A DNA stretch of 56,860 bases from Mycobacterium sp. ACS4331 (GTDB lineage Bacteria > Actinomycetota > Actinomycetes > Mycobacteriales > Mycobacteriaceae), in contig NZ_LZHW01000057.1 in assembly GCF_001667265.1 (NCBI RefSeq), positions 1 through 56,860 on the forward strand, read 5' to 3'. The notes beneath the pieces are model-generated. The model was not told where the DNA came from. It did no database searches and was given only the letters and a program-made list of their open reading frames with translations. Shown here in pieces: positions 18,041-28,836 of the stretch. How positions within the stretch are numbered: the stretch's first letter is position 1; the number at the start of each line of letters is the position of its first letter. A program made the translations under genes and the position numbers.

Positions 18041-18850
18041 TCATGATAGGCAAGGCTGCCCTAATTTAGCAAGGGCTTCGTGTCGACCCGTCCGCAGAAA
18101 CCTCGGTCGCTGCGCGGCGACCCGGCCATGAAGCGGTGCCTGGCCTCGAACCGGCAGCCCGAAGCCGACCAGCGCGTCCAGAACCGCCTGCCCACGACGC
18201 ATCCCGACGACCTCGCTCGAACCGGCCAACTGCGGCACCTGAGTGGCCGCGACCACGATGGCCGTCCCGACGGTGTGCCACATCGACGCGATGCTGACCG
18301 CCCCGTCGCTGACCTCGTGAAGCCTGCGGAACAACGGCGTCAGTGAGCGGTGGCAGCGGTGCGCGATCCACGTCGCGAGCGCGGCCTCACTCGGAAGCTC
18401 GACGACCCCCTCGGCAGAACGGCACGGGTCGTCGGGCAGGACGCGCAGCGTGGGGTCGACCACGCCGAGCCAGTCGATGGCACCCTCGGAGTCGACATGC
18501 ACCCACAGGTTCTCCAGACCGGTGTCCCAGGCCCGGCCCTCGAGAACCACGAGCGCGACCACGCGGCCGATCACCGCATGCGCCAGCGTCGCAGCCAACT
18601 GGTGCGCGGCCGCCGTGCGACTGTCCATCTCGAGCGCCGCATCGAGATACATCTGCTCGAACCTGTCACCGCTCAGCGCAGTCGCCAGAGGCCACCACCG
18701 CCGTTTGGACACGTCCTCCATGACGGCCACGCCGTACACCCGCGGGCACTCGGGATACAGCGACCGAAGCCGCCGACTCGACTCATGCAGCGGCAGCATG
18801 CGGCGGATCGCCATCCCCGCGATCAACGGGTCGTCGACTACAGCGGTCAC
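18041..18850 (-). CDS. FhuF-like iron reductase/siderophore-utilisation protein (putative)
   Basis: A 269-residue protein. The middle part (residues ~45-220) has the features of the FhuF-like ferric-iron-reductase domain: 'RRWWPLATALSGDRFEQMYL', 'AAAHQLAATLAHAVIGRVVALVV', 'LENLWVHVDSEGAIDWLGV' and 'ASMWHTVGTAIVVAATQ'. The C-terminal CCx10CxxC iron-sulfur motif of E. coli FhuF is absent: only isolated cysteines occur, the last in QPCLS. It may therefore be an FhuF relative without the cluster. A near-perfect IdeR box lies 21 bases upstream of the GTG start, which has GGGAGG 8 bases before it, so derepression under iron starvation is expected. This gene has no counterpart between Rv1846c and Rv1847 in M. 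tuberculosis. Domain call is from memory, so function is tentative. Confidence 0.5.
   Translation of the reverse strand: MTAVVDDPLIAGMAIRRMLPLHESSRRLRSLYPECPRVYGVAVMEDVSKRRWWPLATALSGDRFEQMYLDAALEMDSRTAAAHQLAATLAHAVIGRVVALVVLEGRAWDTGLENLWVHVDSEGAIDWLGVVDPTLRVLPDDPCRSAEGVVELPSEAALATWIAHRCHRSLTPLFRRLHEVSDGAVSIASMWHTVGTAIVVAATQVPQLAGSSEVVGMRRGQAVLDALVGFGLPVRGQAPLHGRVAAQRPRFLRTGRHEALAKLGQPCLS
18046..18064 (-). promoter_or_regulatory. IdeR (DtxR-type) iron box of the MrsI-like sRNA
   Basis: On the minus strand the 19-mer TTAGGGCAGCCTTGCCTAT matches the DtxR/IdeR consensus TWAGGTWAGSCTWACCTWA at 15 of 19 positions. It overlaps the -10 element TATCAT, so iron-loaded IdeR would block transcription. 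The same bases are the last codons of the FhuF-like gene (Leu-Gly-Gln-Pro-Cys-Leu-Ser-stop). Confidence 0.75.
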
Positions 18851-18870
18851 CGGACACCTCCCAGTTATGA

Positions 18871-18889
18871 TTAGGTAAGCCTAACCATA
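18871..18889. promoter_or_regulatory. Near-consensus IdeR iron box upstream of the FhuF-like gene
   Basis: TTAGGTAAGCCTAACCATA matches the DtxR/IdeR consensus at 18 of 19 positions and is the best iron box in the window. It lies 21 bases before the FhuF-like GTG (18850, minus) and 62 bases before a small ORF on the plus strand (18951), so it could control both directions. Confidence 0.9.
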
Positions 18890-18950
18890 AAAGCACGCCG
18901 CCGAATTCGACGGCATCTTGTGACCGCTCTCACACAAAGGAGTCCCTGTG

Positions 18951-19055
18951 ATGGTCTCTGCCCAGGTGATTCGCACCTGTAGGCAGGCCTGGAGCCGGTC
19001 AGCGGGCCGACGCCGAACAAACTTGGGTACGACGCTGGGTAGTAAAGCCGAGTAG
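18951..19055 (+). CDS. Possible 34-residue small ORF with strong ribosome-binding site
   Basis: A short frame encodes MVSAQVIRTCRQAWSRSAG... ending in ...GSKAE. An AAAGGAG sits exactly 8 bases before the ATG, better than at most genes here. The peptide is basic (six Arg in 34 residues) with one Cys and no membrane segment. It lies downstream of the IdeR box and upstream of blaI; its stop codon is inside the probable blaI -10 (TAGTCT, 19053-19058). It could be a leader peptide, a small iron-responsive protein or a chance frame. No homologue is known to me. Confidence 0.35.
   Translation: MVSAQVIRTCRQAWSRSAGRRRTNLGTTLGSKAE
19028..19044 (+). promoter_or_regulatory. Candidate BlaI operator upstream of blaI
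   Basis: TACGAC-gctgg-GTAGTA is an inverted repeat with 6-bp arms and one mismatch. It lies just upstream of a TAGTCT -10 candidate (19053-19058) for blaI. BlaI/MecI proteins bind dyads with TAC/GTA-type ends and usually repress their own genes, so autoregulation is plausible. Confidence 0.4.
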
Positions 19056-19088
19056 TCTGAGCACATTGCGTACGGAGATGAACGGATC

Positions 19089-19505
19089 ATGGCGAAAATG
19101 GCGCGTCTAGGGGAATTGGAACAGGCGGTCATGGACCACCTGTGGTCGGCGCCCGAGCCCCAAACGGTGCGACAGGTCCACGAAGCGCTGTGTGAACGGC
19201 GGGACCTGGCGTACACGACGGTGATGACGGTGCTCCAGCGACTGGCCAAGAAGCATCTGGTGGTGCAACACCGCGACGACAGGGCGCATCGCTATGCGCC
19301 CACACATGGGCGTGACGAGTTGGTCGCGGGCCTCATGGTCGACGCACTCGAGCAGGCCTCCGACAGCGGCATCCGCCGCGCGGCACTGGTCCACTTCGTC
19401 GAGCGCGTGGGCGCCGACGAGGCCCAGGCACTGCGCCGGGCACTGGCCGAACTCGAGGCGAAACACAGCCTGACAGGGCCCGCTGGCGAAACCGCCGTCG
19501 GCTGA
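19089..19505 (+). CDS. blaI: BlaI/MecI/CopY family transcriptional repressor
   Basis: A 138-residue repressor. The N-terminal winged helix contains 'LGELEQAVMDHLW', 'TVRQVHEAL' and 'LAYTTVMTVLQRLAKKHLV', the standard BlaI recognition-helix region; the C-terminal helices form the dimer domain. It corresponds to Rv1846c, which controls the beta-lactamase gene and some respiratory genes and is inactivated by cleavage by the adjacent BlaR-type protease. The gene is 14 bases upstream of that protease gene. A candidate operator lies at 19028-19044. Confidence 0.93.
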   Translation: MAKMARLGELEQAVMDHLWSAPEPQTVRQVHEALCERRDLAYTTVMTVLQRLAKKHLVVQHRDDRAHRYAPTHGRDELVAGLMVDALEQASDSGIRRAALVHFVERVGADEAQALRRALAELEAKHSLTGPAGETAVG

Positions 19506-19519
19506 GAGACACTGTCAGC

Positions 19520-20470
19520 GTGTCCGCGCTGGCCTTCGCCCTCCTAGCCGTGGTGTTGGTGGGTCCCGTTCCGGCGGTGTTGGCGAGGGCGCAGTGGCCG
19601 CTTCGAGCGCCCAGGGCCGCCCTGGTGCTGTGGCAGGCCGTCGCGGTCGCGGCAGTTCTCTCGACATTCAGTGCGGGGATCGCGATCGCCAGCAGGCTGC
19701 TGGTGCCCGGCCCCGACGGCCACCCCACGCGCTCGGTGATCGGCGCGATCGATCAACTCGGTTGGGCACTGTGGACTCTTTATGTCGTCGCGTTCGCGGT
19801 CACGATCCTCGTCGGCGTCCGGTTGATGCTCGCCATCATCGAAGTCGCGGTCGCCACCCGCCGCCGCCGAGCACGGCACCGCATGATCGTCGACCTGGTG
19901 GGCGTCAACCACGGCTCCCCCGCCGCGCAGGCGTGTACGCGGGCCGGCGAGCTTCGCATCCTCGACGTCGAACAGCCGCTGGCCTACTGCCTGCCCGGTG
20001 TCCGCAGCCGGGTGGTGGTCAGCGAGGGCGCGCTGTCCGCATTCGACGATTCCGAGGTCACGGCCATTCTCACGCATGAGCGCGCACACCTGCGGGCCCG
20101 GCATGACCTGGTGCTCGAGGCCTTCACCGCGGTGCACGCCGCGTTCCCCCGGTTCGTCCGCAGCGCCAGCGCGCTGGATGCCGTGCGACTGCTGATCGAA
20201 CTCCTGGCCGACGATGCCGCGGTGCGTGCCGCCGGACCCAGGCCGCTGGCGCGCGCCCTGGTGGCGTGCGCCGCGACGCGCCCACCCTCCGGGGCTCTCG
20301 CCGCGGGCGGGCCCACCACCGTCGTCCGCATCCGCAGGCTCGCGGGCCGACCCAACAGCCCGGTGTTCGCCGCCGCGGCGTACCTGAGCGCGATCGCAGT
20401 GCTGGTCGTGCCCACGATCGCCGTCGCCGTCCCCTGGCTGACCGAACTGAAGCGACTCTTCTCCGGCTGA
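19520..20470 (+). CDS. M56 family membrane metalloprotease (BlaR1-like, no sensor domain)
   Basis: A 316-residue membrane protease. Hydrophobic segments lie near residues 1-20, 35-58, 83-112 and 286-308. The zinc motif HExxH is 'THERAH' (H186, E187, H190) with a downstream acidic ligand in 'IELLADDAA'. It is the size of the protease part of BlaR1 (Rv1845c) and lacks the extracellular penicillin-binding sensor domain of staphylococcal BlaR1, so the inducing signal must be sensed otherwise. It probably cleaves BlaI encoded just upstream. Start is GTG at 19520, 14 bases after blaI. Confidence 0.88.
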   Translation: MSALAFALLAVVLVGPVPAVLARAQWPLRAPRAALVLWQAVAVAAVLSTFSAGIAIASRLLVPGPDGHPTRSVIGAIDQLGWALWTLYVVAFAVTILVGVRLMLAIIEVAVATRRRRARHRMIVDLVGVNHGSPAAQACTRAGELRILDVEQPLAYCLPGVRSRVVVSEGALSAFDDSEVTAILTHERAHLRARHDLVLEAFTAVHAAFPRFVRSASALDAVRLLIELLADDAAVRAAGPRPLARALVACAATRPPSGALAAGGPTTVVRIRRLAGRPNSPVFAAAAYLSAIAVLVVPTIAVAVPWLTELKRLFSG

Positions 20471-20541
20471 GCAGCGCCGATAGCCTGTTCGACAAGCCGC
20501 CGCACAACTGAACGTCCCCACAACTGAACGAAAGGTGCTCC

Positions 20542-22005
20542 ATGACCTCCCCCGGCTCCGAATCCACCAACGGCACCGCGCAGATCGGAGTCACCGGCCT
20601 CGCGGTCATGGGCTCCAACATCGCGCGAAACTTCGCCCGGCACGGCTACACGGTCGCACTCCACAACCGCTCGATCGCCAAGACCGATGCCCTGCTCGCC
20701 GAGCACGGGTCCGAGGGCAACTTCGTACGCAGTGAGACCATCCCGGAATTCCTTGCCGCCCTTGAGAAGCCACGCCGCGTGTTGATCATGGTCAAGGCCG
20801 GCGACCCGACGGATGCCGTGATCAACGAACTCGCCGACGCCATGGAGCCCGGCGACATCATCATCGACGGCGGCAATGCGCTCTACACGGACACCATCCG
20901 CCGGGAGAAGGCGATCCGCGCACGCGGCCTGCACTTCGTCGGCGCGGGCATCTCCGGGGGCGAGGAGGGCGCGCTGCTCGGCCCGTCGATCATGCCCGGC
21001 GGCCCCGCCGAGTCCTACGAGAGCCTGGGACCGCTGCTCGAGGAGATCTCCGCCCACGTCGACGGCGTGCCGTGCTGCACCCACATCGGCCCCGACGGCG
21101 CCGGACACTTCGTGAAGATGGTGCACAACGGCATCGAGTACTCCGACATGCAGCTGATCGGCGAGGCCTACCAGCTGCTGCGCGACGGCCTGGGCAAGTC
21201 CGCCCCGGAGATCGCCGCGGTCTTCGAGGAGTGGAACTCCGGCGACCTCGACAGCTTCCTGGTCGAGATCACCGCCGAGGTGCTCAAGCAGGTCGACGCG
21301 AAGACCGGCAAGCCTCTGGTCGACCTGATCCTCGACGAGGCCGAGCAGAAGGGCACCGGGCGCTGGACCGTGAAGTCCGCGCTGGATCTCGGGGTGCCGG
21401 TCACCGGCATCGCGGAGGCCGTGTTCGCCCGTGCGCTGTCGGGTTCGGTGGCCCAGCGCAAGGCCACCACAGGGCTGGCCTCGGGCGACCTCGGCGCCAA
21501 ACCCGCAGACGCAGAACAGTTCACCGAGGACATCCGTCAGGCGCTGTACGCGTCGAAGATCATCGCCTATGCGCAGGGCTTCAACCAGATCCAGGCCGGC
21601 TCGGCCGAATACAACTGGGGCATCACGCCGGGCGACATGGCGACCATCTGGCGCGGTGGCTGCATCATCCGCGCCAAGTTCCTCAACCGGATCAAGGACG
21701 CCTTCGACACCGACCCCGATCTGCCCACCCTGATCGTCGACCCGTACTTCCGCAGCGCCATCGAGAACGCCATCGACAGCTGGCGGCGCGTCGTGGTCAA
21801 GGCCACCGAACTGGGCATCCCGATCCCGGGCTTCTCCTCGGCACTGTCGTACTACGACGGCCTGCGCACCGAGCGTCTGCCCGCGGCGCTGACCCAGGGC
21901 CTGCGCGACTTCTTCGGCGCGCACACCTACGGCCGCATCGACACCGATCCGGCCCGGCGGTTCCACACGCTGTGGAGTGGCGACCGCACCGAAGTCGAGG
22001 CCTGA
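20542..22005 (+). CDS. gnd: 6-phosphogluconate dehydrogenase
   Basis: A 487-residue decarboxylating dehydrogenase of the pentose phosphate pathway that converts 6-phosphogluconate to ribulose-5-phosphate and NADPH. The N-terminal nucleotide turn is 'VTGLAVMGSNIARNFA' with 'HNRS' at the NADP-phosphate position; 'FVGAGISGGEEGALLGPSIMPGG', 'GHFVKMVHNGIEYSDMQL' (catalytic Lys) and 'WRGGCIIRAKFLNRI' follow. Full length is the dimeric (long) form, gnd1/Rv1844c. The ATG at 20542 has GAAAGG upstream. guaB1 follows on the same strand with its own promoter. Confidence 0.96.
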   Translation: MTSPGSESTNGTAQIGVTGLAVMGSNIARNFARHGYTVALHNRSIAKTDALLAEHGSEGNFVRSETIPEFLAALEKPRRVLIMVKAGDPTDAVINELADAMEPGDIIIDGGNALYTDTIRREKAIRARGLHFVGAGISGGEEGALLGPSIMPGGPAESYESLGPLLEEISAHVDGVPCCTHIGPDGAGHFVKMVHNGIEYSDMQLIGEAYQLLRDGLGKSAPEIAAVFEEWNSGDLDSFLVEITAEVLKQVDAKTGKPLVDLILDEAEQKGTGRWTVKSALDLGVPVTGIAEAVFARALSGSVAQRKATTGLASGDLGAKPADAEQFTEDIRQALYASKIIAYAQGFNQIQAGSAEYNWGITPGDMATIWRGGCIIRAKFLNRIKDAFDTDPDLPTLIVDPYFRSAIENAIDSWRRVVVKATELGIPIPGFSSALSYYDGLRTERLPAALTQGLRDFFGAHTYGRIDTDPARRFHTLWSGDRTEVEA

Positions 22006-24517
<2,512 letters not shown>

Positions 24518-24528
<11 letters not shown>

Positions 24529-26074
24529 GCACCCCTCTCACTCCGGCTGTCCAGACACCAAGTGCCGCAGTCGGTATCGCCGCGAACACGACCAGCGCCG
24601 CGGCATACGGCGCGGCACTGGAGTAGTCGCTGACGAAACTGTGCCCCCACAGTCGGGTGGCCAGCGTGTCAGTGCCGGTCGGATGCAGGAGCAGAGTCAC
24701 CGGGAGTTCCTTCATACACGTCAGCAGCACCAGGGCCGCCGCGGCGGCGATCCCGGGTGCGGCGTTGCGGACCGTGACGGACGCGAACGCCCGCACCGGT
24801 GAGCGCCCGAGGGATTGAGCGACCTCGTCGAGGCGCACTGGGCTGGCCTCCACCGCCGCACGCACCGAACCCACCGCCAGCGGGATCAACAGCACCGCGT
24901 AGGCCAGGATCAGCAGCGGTGCGCGCTGATAGATCGGGTGCAGGAGCAGCACACCCAGCGACACCATCGCGATCGCGACCACGATGCCCGGCAGACCGTG
25001 GCTGACGTAGGAGGCGCTCTCGAGGAGCCTGGTCCCCCGGGTGCGGTGACGGGCCGCCAGCACGCCCAGCGGCAGCGCGGCCACCGTGCTGACCACAGCA
25101 GCAGTCGTCGACAGCCACAGCGTCGCCACCAGAGCGTCCCACCACTGCTCGGCGTCCCACCGCAGGCCGCCGGAGACGAGCCAGTCCGACAACGCGAACA
25201 GCGGCACCGCGATGGCCGCGAGCACCACCACCACCGCCACAGCGGCCGCCACCGGACGCCACCGACCCAGCGGGATCACCACCACAGGACGCGGACTGCC
25301 CGACCCCACGCGGGCACCGGCCCGCCCGCGGACAAGCCGTTCCGCGACCACCAGGGCGACCGCGAACACCAACAGCAGCAGCGCCAGCACCGCGGCGCGC
25401 GACGGGTTGAACCCGGATCGGTAGGCGCCGTAGATCACCCAGGTGAACGCCTCATAACGCATCGCCGCGACGGCGCCGAAATCGCTGAGCACGTACAGCG
25501 CCACCAGCAGGGCGCCCGCGGTGATCGCCGGCCGGGCGGACCGCAGCGTGACCCTGAACAGGACCGACCACCCGTTGTGGCCGAGCGACCGTGCGACCTC
25601 CTCCTGCGCAGGATCGGAGCGGGCCAGTGCCGCCATCGTGGTCAGAAACACCAGCGGATAGCTCACCAACGTCAGCACCAGAACCGAGCCCCACAGGCCC
25701 TGCAGCGACGGGAACAACGAAATCCACAGGAAGGCAACCAGATAACTCGGCATCGCCATGGGCAGAGTCAGCGCCACCGCGAGGAGGCGACGACCCGGCA
25801 CATCGGTGCGCGACACCAACACCGCGAATCCCACGCCGAGCACGACACAGGCCACGGTCACGAGCAGCACCAGCGCCGCCGACCGCCCGATCAACAGCGC
25901 CGTGCGGGGTTGCAGCAGTTCGTCGAGGACGAATCCGGCACCGCGTTCCAGCGCGCGTTCGAACAGGTAGACCAGCGGCACCAGGGTGCCCGCGACCACC
26001 GCGGCCGCGGCGATCGTCAGTGCCAGCGGCGGACGAAGGCCCGCGCCGGAACGCGCGCGCCGAACGAACCCCAA
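24518..26074 (-). CDS. fbpB: Iron(III) ABC transporter permease FbpB (duplicated permease domains)
   Basis: A 518-residue permease with about 12 transmembrane helices, i.e. two fused BPD_transp_1 domains. EAA-type loops that contact the ATPase occur in both halves: 'EEVARSLGHNGWSVLFRVTL' (near residues 156-175) and '[20 protein letters not shown]' (near 425-444). The fused arrangement is typical of FbpB/SfuB/FutB ferric permeases. The best start is TTG at 26074, 5 bases after the fbpA stop; no ATG or GTG near there gives the conserved N-terminal helix. It overlaps fbpC by 11 bases. Confidence 0.9.
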
Positions 26075-26079
26075 CCCGC

Positions 26080-27135
26080 TCAGTTGGTCAGCAGTCCGGT
26101 CTCCACCAGCAACTGCTGGGTGGCCTCGAGATCGTCGAGGGCCGACAGATCGACGGCGGGCGGGTTGAGGGTCTCCAGTGCCGGCATGTCGCCGTCCGGC
26201 TGCACGCCGGCGATCAGCGGGTACTCCGCAGTCTCGGTGGCGAAGTACTTCTGGGCGGACTCCCCGACCAGATAGGCCGCCAGGCGCTGCGCGGCCTCGG
26301 GATGCGGCGCAGCGGCCAGCACACCCACGCCCGCGACGTTGACCAGACCGCCGGGATCGCCCGCGGCCAGGAACTGGTTGCGGGCCACCACGTTGTCGGC
26401 GCCCTTGCTGTCGATCAGCTCGTAGAGGTAGTAGTGGTTGACCAGGCCGAGCGCGATCTGGCCCTCGTTCACCGCGTCGCGCACCGCGCCGTTGCCCTCA
26501 TACGGCTTGGGGTCCTGGGCCTTGAAGGCCGTCAGCCACTGCTTCGCCCCGTCATCCCCGCGCAGCAGCCGCAGACCGGTGACGAACGACTGCCAGGATG
26601 CGTTGCTGGGCGCGAAACCGATCTTGCCCTTCCACTCCGGGGCCAGGAGCCCGTCGATGGTGTCGGGCGGAGTCGGCGCCAACTCCGGGTTGTAGACGAT
26701 CACCCGCGCCCGACCCGAGACTCCGACCCAGGTGCCGTCGGCGGCCGAGTACTGCGTGGGCACCGCGGCCAGGGTCTCGGCCGCCACCGGTGCGAACAGT
26801 CCGGCGTTGGAGACCGCCCCGAGCGCGCCGGCGTCCTGGGACAGGAAGACGTCCGCCGGTGACTTGTCGCCTTCGGTGATCAACTGCGCCGCGAGCTCGC
26901 CCGATCCGGCGTAGCGGGCCTCGACTTCGATGCCGGTGTCGGCCGTGAACTGTTCGAGCAGCGGCGCCACCAGGTCCTCGCTGCGGCCGGAGTACACGAC
27001 GACCTTCTCGGCCTTCTCCGCGTTGTCTGCGTCGGCGGACTGCGGGCCGGATTCGCCACCGGAACATGCGGTCAACGCTGCCACGAAGGCGAGCGAACCC
27101 AGCCCCGCCGTGAGCTTCGACATGATTGTCGCCAT
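26080..27135 (-). CDS. fbpA: Iron(III) ABC transporter substrate-binding lipoprotein FbpA
   Basis: A 351-residue binding protein. A lipoprotein signal with lipobox LTAC (Cys near residue 23) anchors it outside the membrane. The mature part starts 'EKVVVYSGRSEDLVAPLLEQF' and contains 'PADVFLSQDAGALGAV', 'GRARVIVYNPE', 'YEGNGAVRDAVNEGQIALGLVNHYYLY', the FbpA/FutA class pattern with the YY iron ligands. This separates it from ModA. The ATG at 27135 has AGAGGTGG 6 bases upstream. It heads the fbpA-B-C operon and is preceded by an IdeR box, so it should be induced by iron limitation. Confidence 0.92.
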   Translation of the reverse strand: MATIMSKLTAGLGSLAFVAALTACSGGESGPQSADADNAEKAEKVVVYSGRSEDLVAPLLEQFTADTGIEVEARYAGSGELAAQLITEGDKSPADVFLSQDAGALGAVSNAGLFAPVAAETLAAVPTQYSAADGTWVGVSGRARVIVYNPELAPTPPDTIDGLLAPEWKGKIGFAPSNASWQSFVTGLRLLRGDDGAKQWLTAFKAQDPKPYEGNGAVRDAVNEGQIALGLVNHYYLYELIDSKGADNVVARNQFLAAGDPGGLVNVAGVGVLAAAPHPEAAQRLAAYLVGESAQKYFATETAEYPLIAGVQPDGDMPALETLNPPAVDLSALDDLEATQQLLVETGLLTN

Positions 27136-27465
27136 GCAATTCCACCTCTGTCCGATCCGGGATTACCGCAGTATGGTGCCGCGCCCCGCAACCTATCATG
27201 TGCTAAGGCTTGCCTTACCGTGATCGATTCGGGGTGGCGGGGTGCACCTGCACCGTGGCGGATCCCGCTACGATATGTGGTCACACAGCGCACACTTGCG
27301 CACTGTCGACATGGAAAGGGACCACGTGCCGCAGGCACCCGTCGAGGTCGTTTCGACTGAGCGTGACCTCCAGGAGGCGCGGCATGCATCCGCCTCCGCC
27401 GAATCCGACGAACCCTCCTCTAGTAGGCCGGGCCATGTGCCCGGCGCCCGATTGGAGGCCGTCGC
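27136..27465. other. 330-base region between fbpA and the first CNNM gene
   Basis: The left part holds the fbpA leader, -10 and IdeR box (27190-27217). An inverted repeat GGTGCA-CC-TGCACC lies at 27241-27254, and a possible -10 TACGAT at 27269-27274 faces the CNNM genes. The right part is taken up by a possible small ORF (27311-27469). I searched for M-box-like magnesium riboswitch features and saw none. Confidence 0.5.
27190..27217 (-). promoter_or_regulatory. IdeR iron box and -10 of the fbpABC operon
   Basis: On the minus strand TAAGGCAAGCCTTAGCACA (27217-27199) matches the DtxR/IdeR consensus at 15 of 19 positions. It is followed by TAGGTT (27195-27190), a TANNNT -10 element. The box covers the -35/spacer region, so iron-IdeR would repress fbpABC. 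Confidence 0.75.
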
Positions 27466-27469
27466 GTGA
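27311..27469 (+). CDS. Possible 52-residue small ORF coupled to the CNNM gene
   Basis: The frame starts [20 protein letters not shown] and ends ...GARLEAVA, and its TGA overlaps the GTG of the next gene as GTGA, the same 4-base coupling used by clear operon pairs here. The peptide is hydrophilic and acidic/serine-rich with no membrane segment. There is no obvious ribosome-binding site at its ATG, though a -10 candidate lies at 27269-27274. It may be a leader ORF, a real small protein, or a chance frame. Confidence 0.3.
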   Translation: MERDHVPQAPVEVVSTERDLQEARHASASAESDEPSSSRPGHVPGARLEAVA

Positions 27470-28836
27470 GCGGCTGGTTCATGGCACTGAGTGTGCTGGC
27501 AATCCTGGTTCTGACGGCGGGGACGGCGTTGTTCGTCGCCGCCGAGTTCTCCTTGACCGCCCTGGAGCGAAGCACGGTCGACGCGAACGCGCGCACCGGT
27601 GATCGCCGCGACAGGTTCGTCCAGCGAGCGCACCGCACGCTGTCGTTCCAGCTGTCCGGCGCCCAGCTGGGCATCTCGATCACGACCCTGGCCACGGGTT
27701 TCCTGGCCGAACCGGTGGTCGCCCGGCTGCTGCACCCGCTGCTCGACGCCGCGGGTCTGCCTCCCAACCTGTCCAGCGGATTGGCACTGGCCCTGGCGCT
27801 GCTCATCGCGACCTCGCTGTCGATGGTGTTCGGCGAGTTGGTGCCCAAGAATCTGGCGGTGTCCAAGCCGGTCCCGACGGCGCGCGCCTCGGCCGGACCG
27901 CAGCTGCTGTTCTCGGCGTTGTTCACGCCCGCGATCAAGGCCACCAACGGAACGGCCAACTGGATCCTGCGCCGCCTCGGCATCGAGCCGGCCGAGGAGC
28001 TCCGGTCCGCACGCTCGCCGCAGGAACTGGTGTCGCTCGTACGCAACTCGGCCCGCAGCGGATCTCTGGACGCCGTGACCGCCACCCTGGTCGACCGGTC
28101 ACTGCAGTTCGGTGACCGCACGGCCGAGGAGCTCATGACACCGCGCTCGAAGATCGAGGCCCTGCAGGCCGACGACACCGTGGCCGACCTGGTACGGGCA
28201 GCGACCGAGACCGGCTTCTCGCGCTTCCCGATCATCGAAGGCGACCTCGACGAGACCATCGGCATCGTGCACGTCAAGCAGGTCTTCGAAATCGCTCCCG
28301 CTCGCCGCACCGAAACCCGGCTGGCGGTCCTGGCCCAGCCCGTGGCGGTGGTGCCGTCGACCCTGGACGGCGACGCCGTCATGAGCCAGATCCGCGCCAA
28401 CGGCATGCAGACCGCGCTCGTGGTCGACGAGTACGGCGGCACCGCGGGCATGGTCACCGTGGAGGACCTGATCGAGGAGATCGTCGGTGACGTGCGTGAC
28501 GAGCACGACGACGCGACGCCCGACGTCGTCGAGGCCGGCAACGGCTGGCAGGTGTCTGGTCTGCTGCGCATCGACGAGGTGGCCAGCGCGACGGGGTTCC
28601 GCGCACCCGAAGGCGACTACGAGACCATCGGCGGCCTGGTGCTCGACGAACTCGGCCACATTCCGGAGACGGGCGAGTCGGTCGTGCTGCGTGCGTTCGA
28701 CCCTGACGGCGGCTACGACGATCCCGTGCGCTGGCGGGCCACCGTCGTCGCGATGGACGGGCGCCGCATAGACCAGCTGGAGCTCACCGAACTGGGCCGA
28801 GGACATGAGCACGACACCGAAGGGAAGGCGCTCTGA
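27466..28836 (+). CDS. CNNM/CorC-type membrane protein with CBS pair (Rv1842c-like)
   Basis: A 456-residue protein of the CNNM/HlyC-CorC family, associated with Mg2+ or other cation efflux. The N-terminal DUF21 domain has 3-4 membrane segments and the conserved '[14 protein letters not shown]', '[17 protein letters not shown]' and '[14 protein letters not shown]'. A CBS pair (residues ~215-345) follows with '[24 protein letters not shown]' and '[25 protein letters not shown]', then a C-terminal CorC/HlyC domain (~355-445). The GTG at 27466 has TTGGAGG about 8 bases upstream. It shares one base with the next CNNM gene (TGATG). The pair probably forms a heteromeric transporter. Confidence 0.92.
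   Translation: MSGWFMALSVLAILVLTAGTALFVAAEFSLTALERSTVDANARTGDRRDRFVQRAHRTLSFQLSGAQLGISITTLATGFLAEPVVARLLHPLLDAAGLPPNLSSGLALALALLIATSLSMVFGELVPKNLAVSKPVPTARASAGPQLLFSALFTPAIKATNGTANWILRRLGIEPAEELRSARSPQELVSLVRNSARSGSLDAVTATLVDRSLQFGDRTAEELMTPRSKIEALQADDTVADLVRAATETGFSRFPIIEGDLDETIGIVHVKQVFEIAPARRTETRLAVLAQPVAVVPSTLDGDAVMSQIRANGMQTALVVDEYGGTAGMVTVEDLIEEIVGDVRDEHDDATPDVVEAGNGWQVSGLLRIDEVASATGFRAPEGDYETIGGLVLDELGHIPETGESVVLRAFDPDGGYDDPVRWRATVVAMDGRRIDQLELTELGRGHEHDTEGKAL

Noticed and set aside
27240..27465. Magnesium M-box riboswitch upstream of the CNNM genes
   Set aside because: None of the conserved M-box core segments could be found; only short hairpins and a possible small ORF are present.
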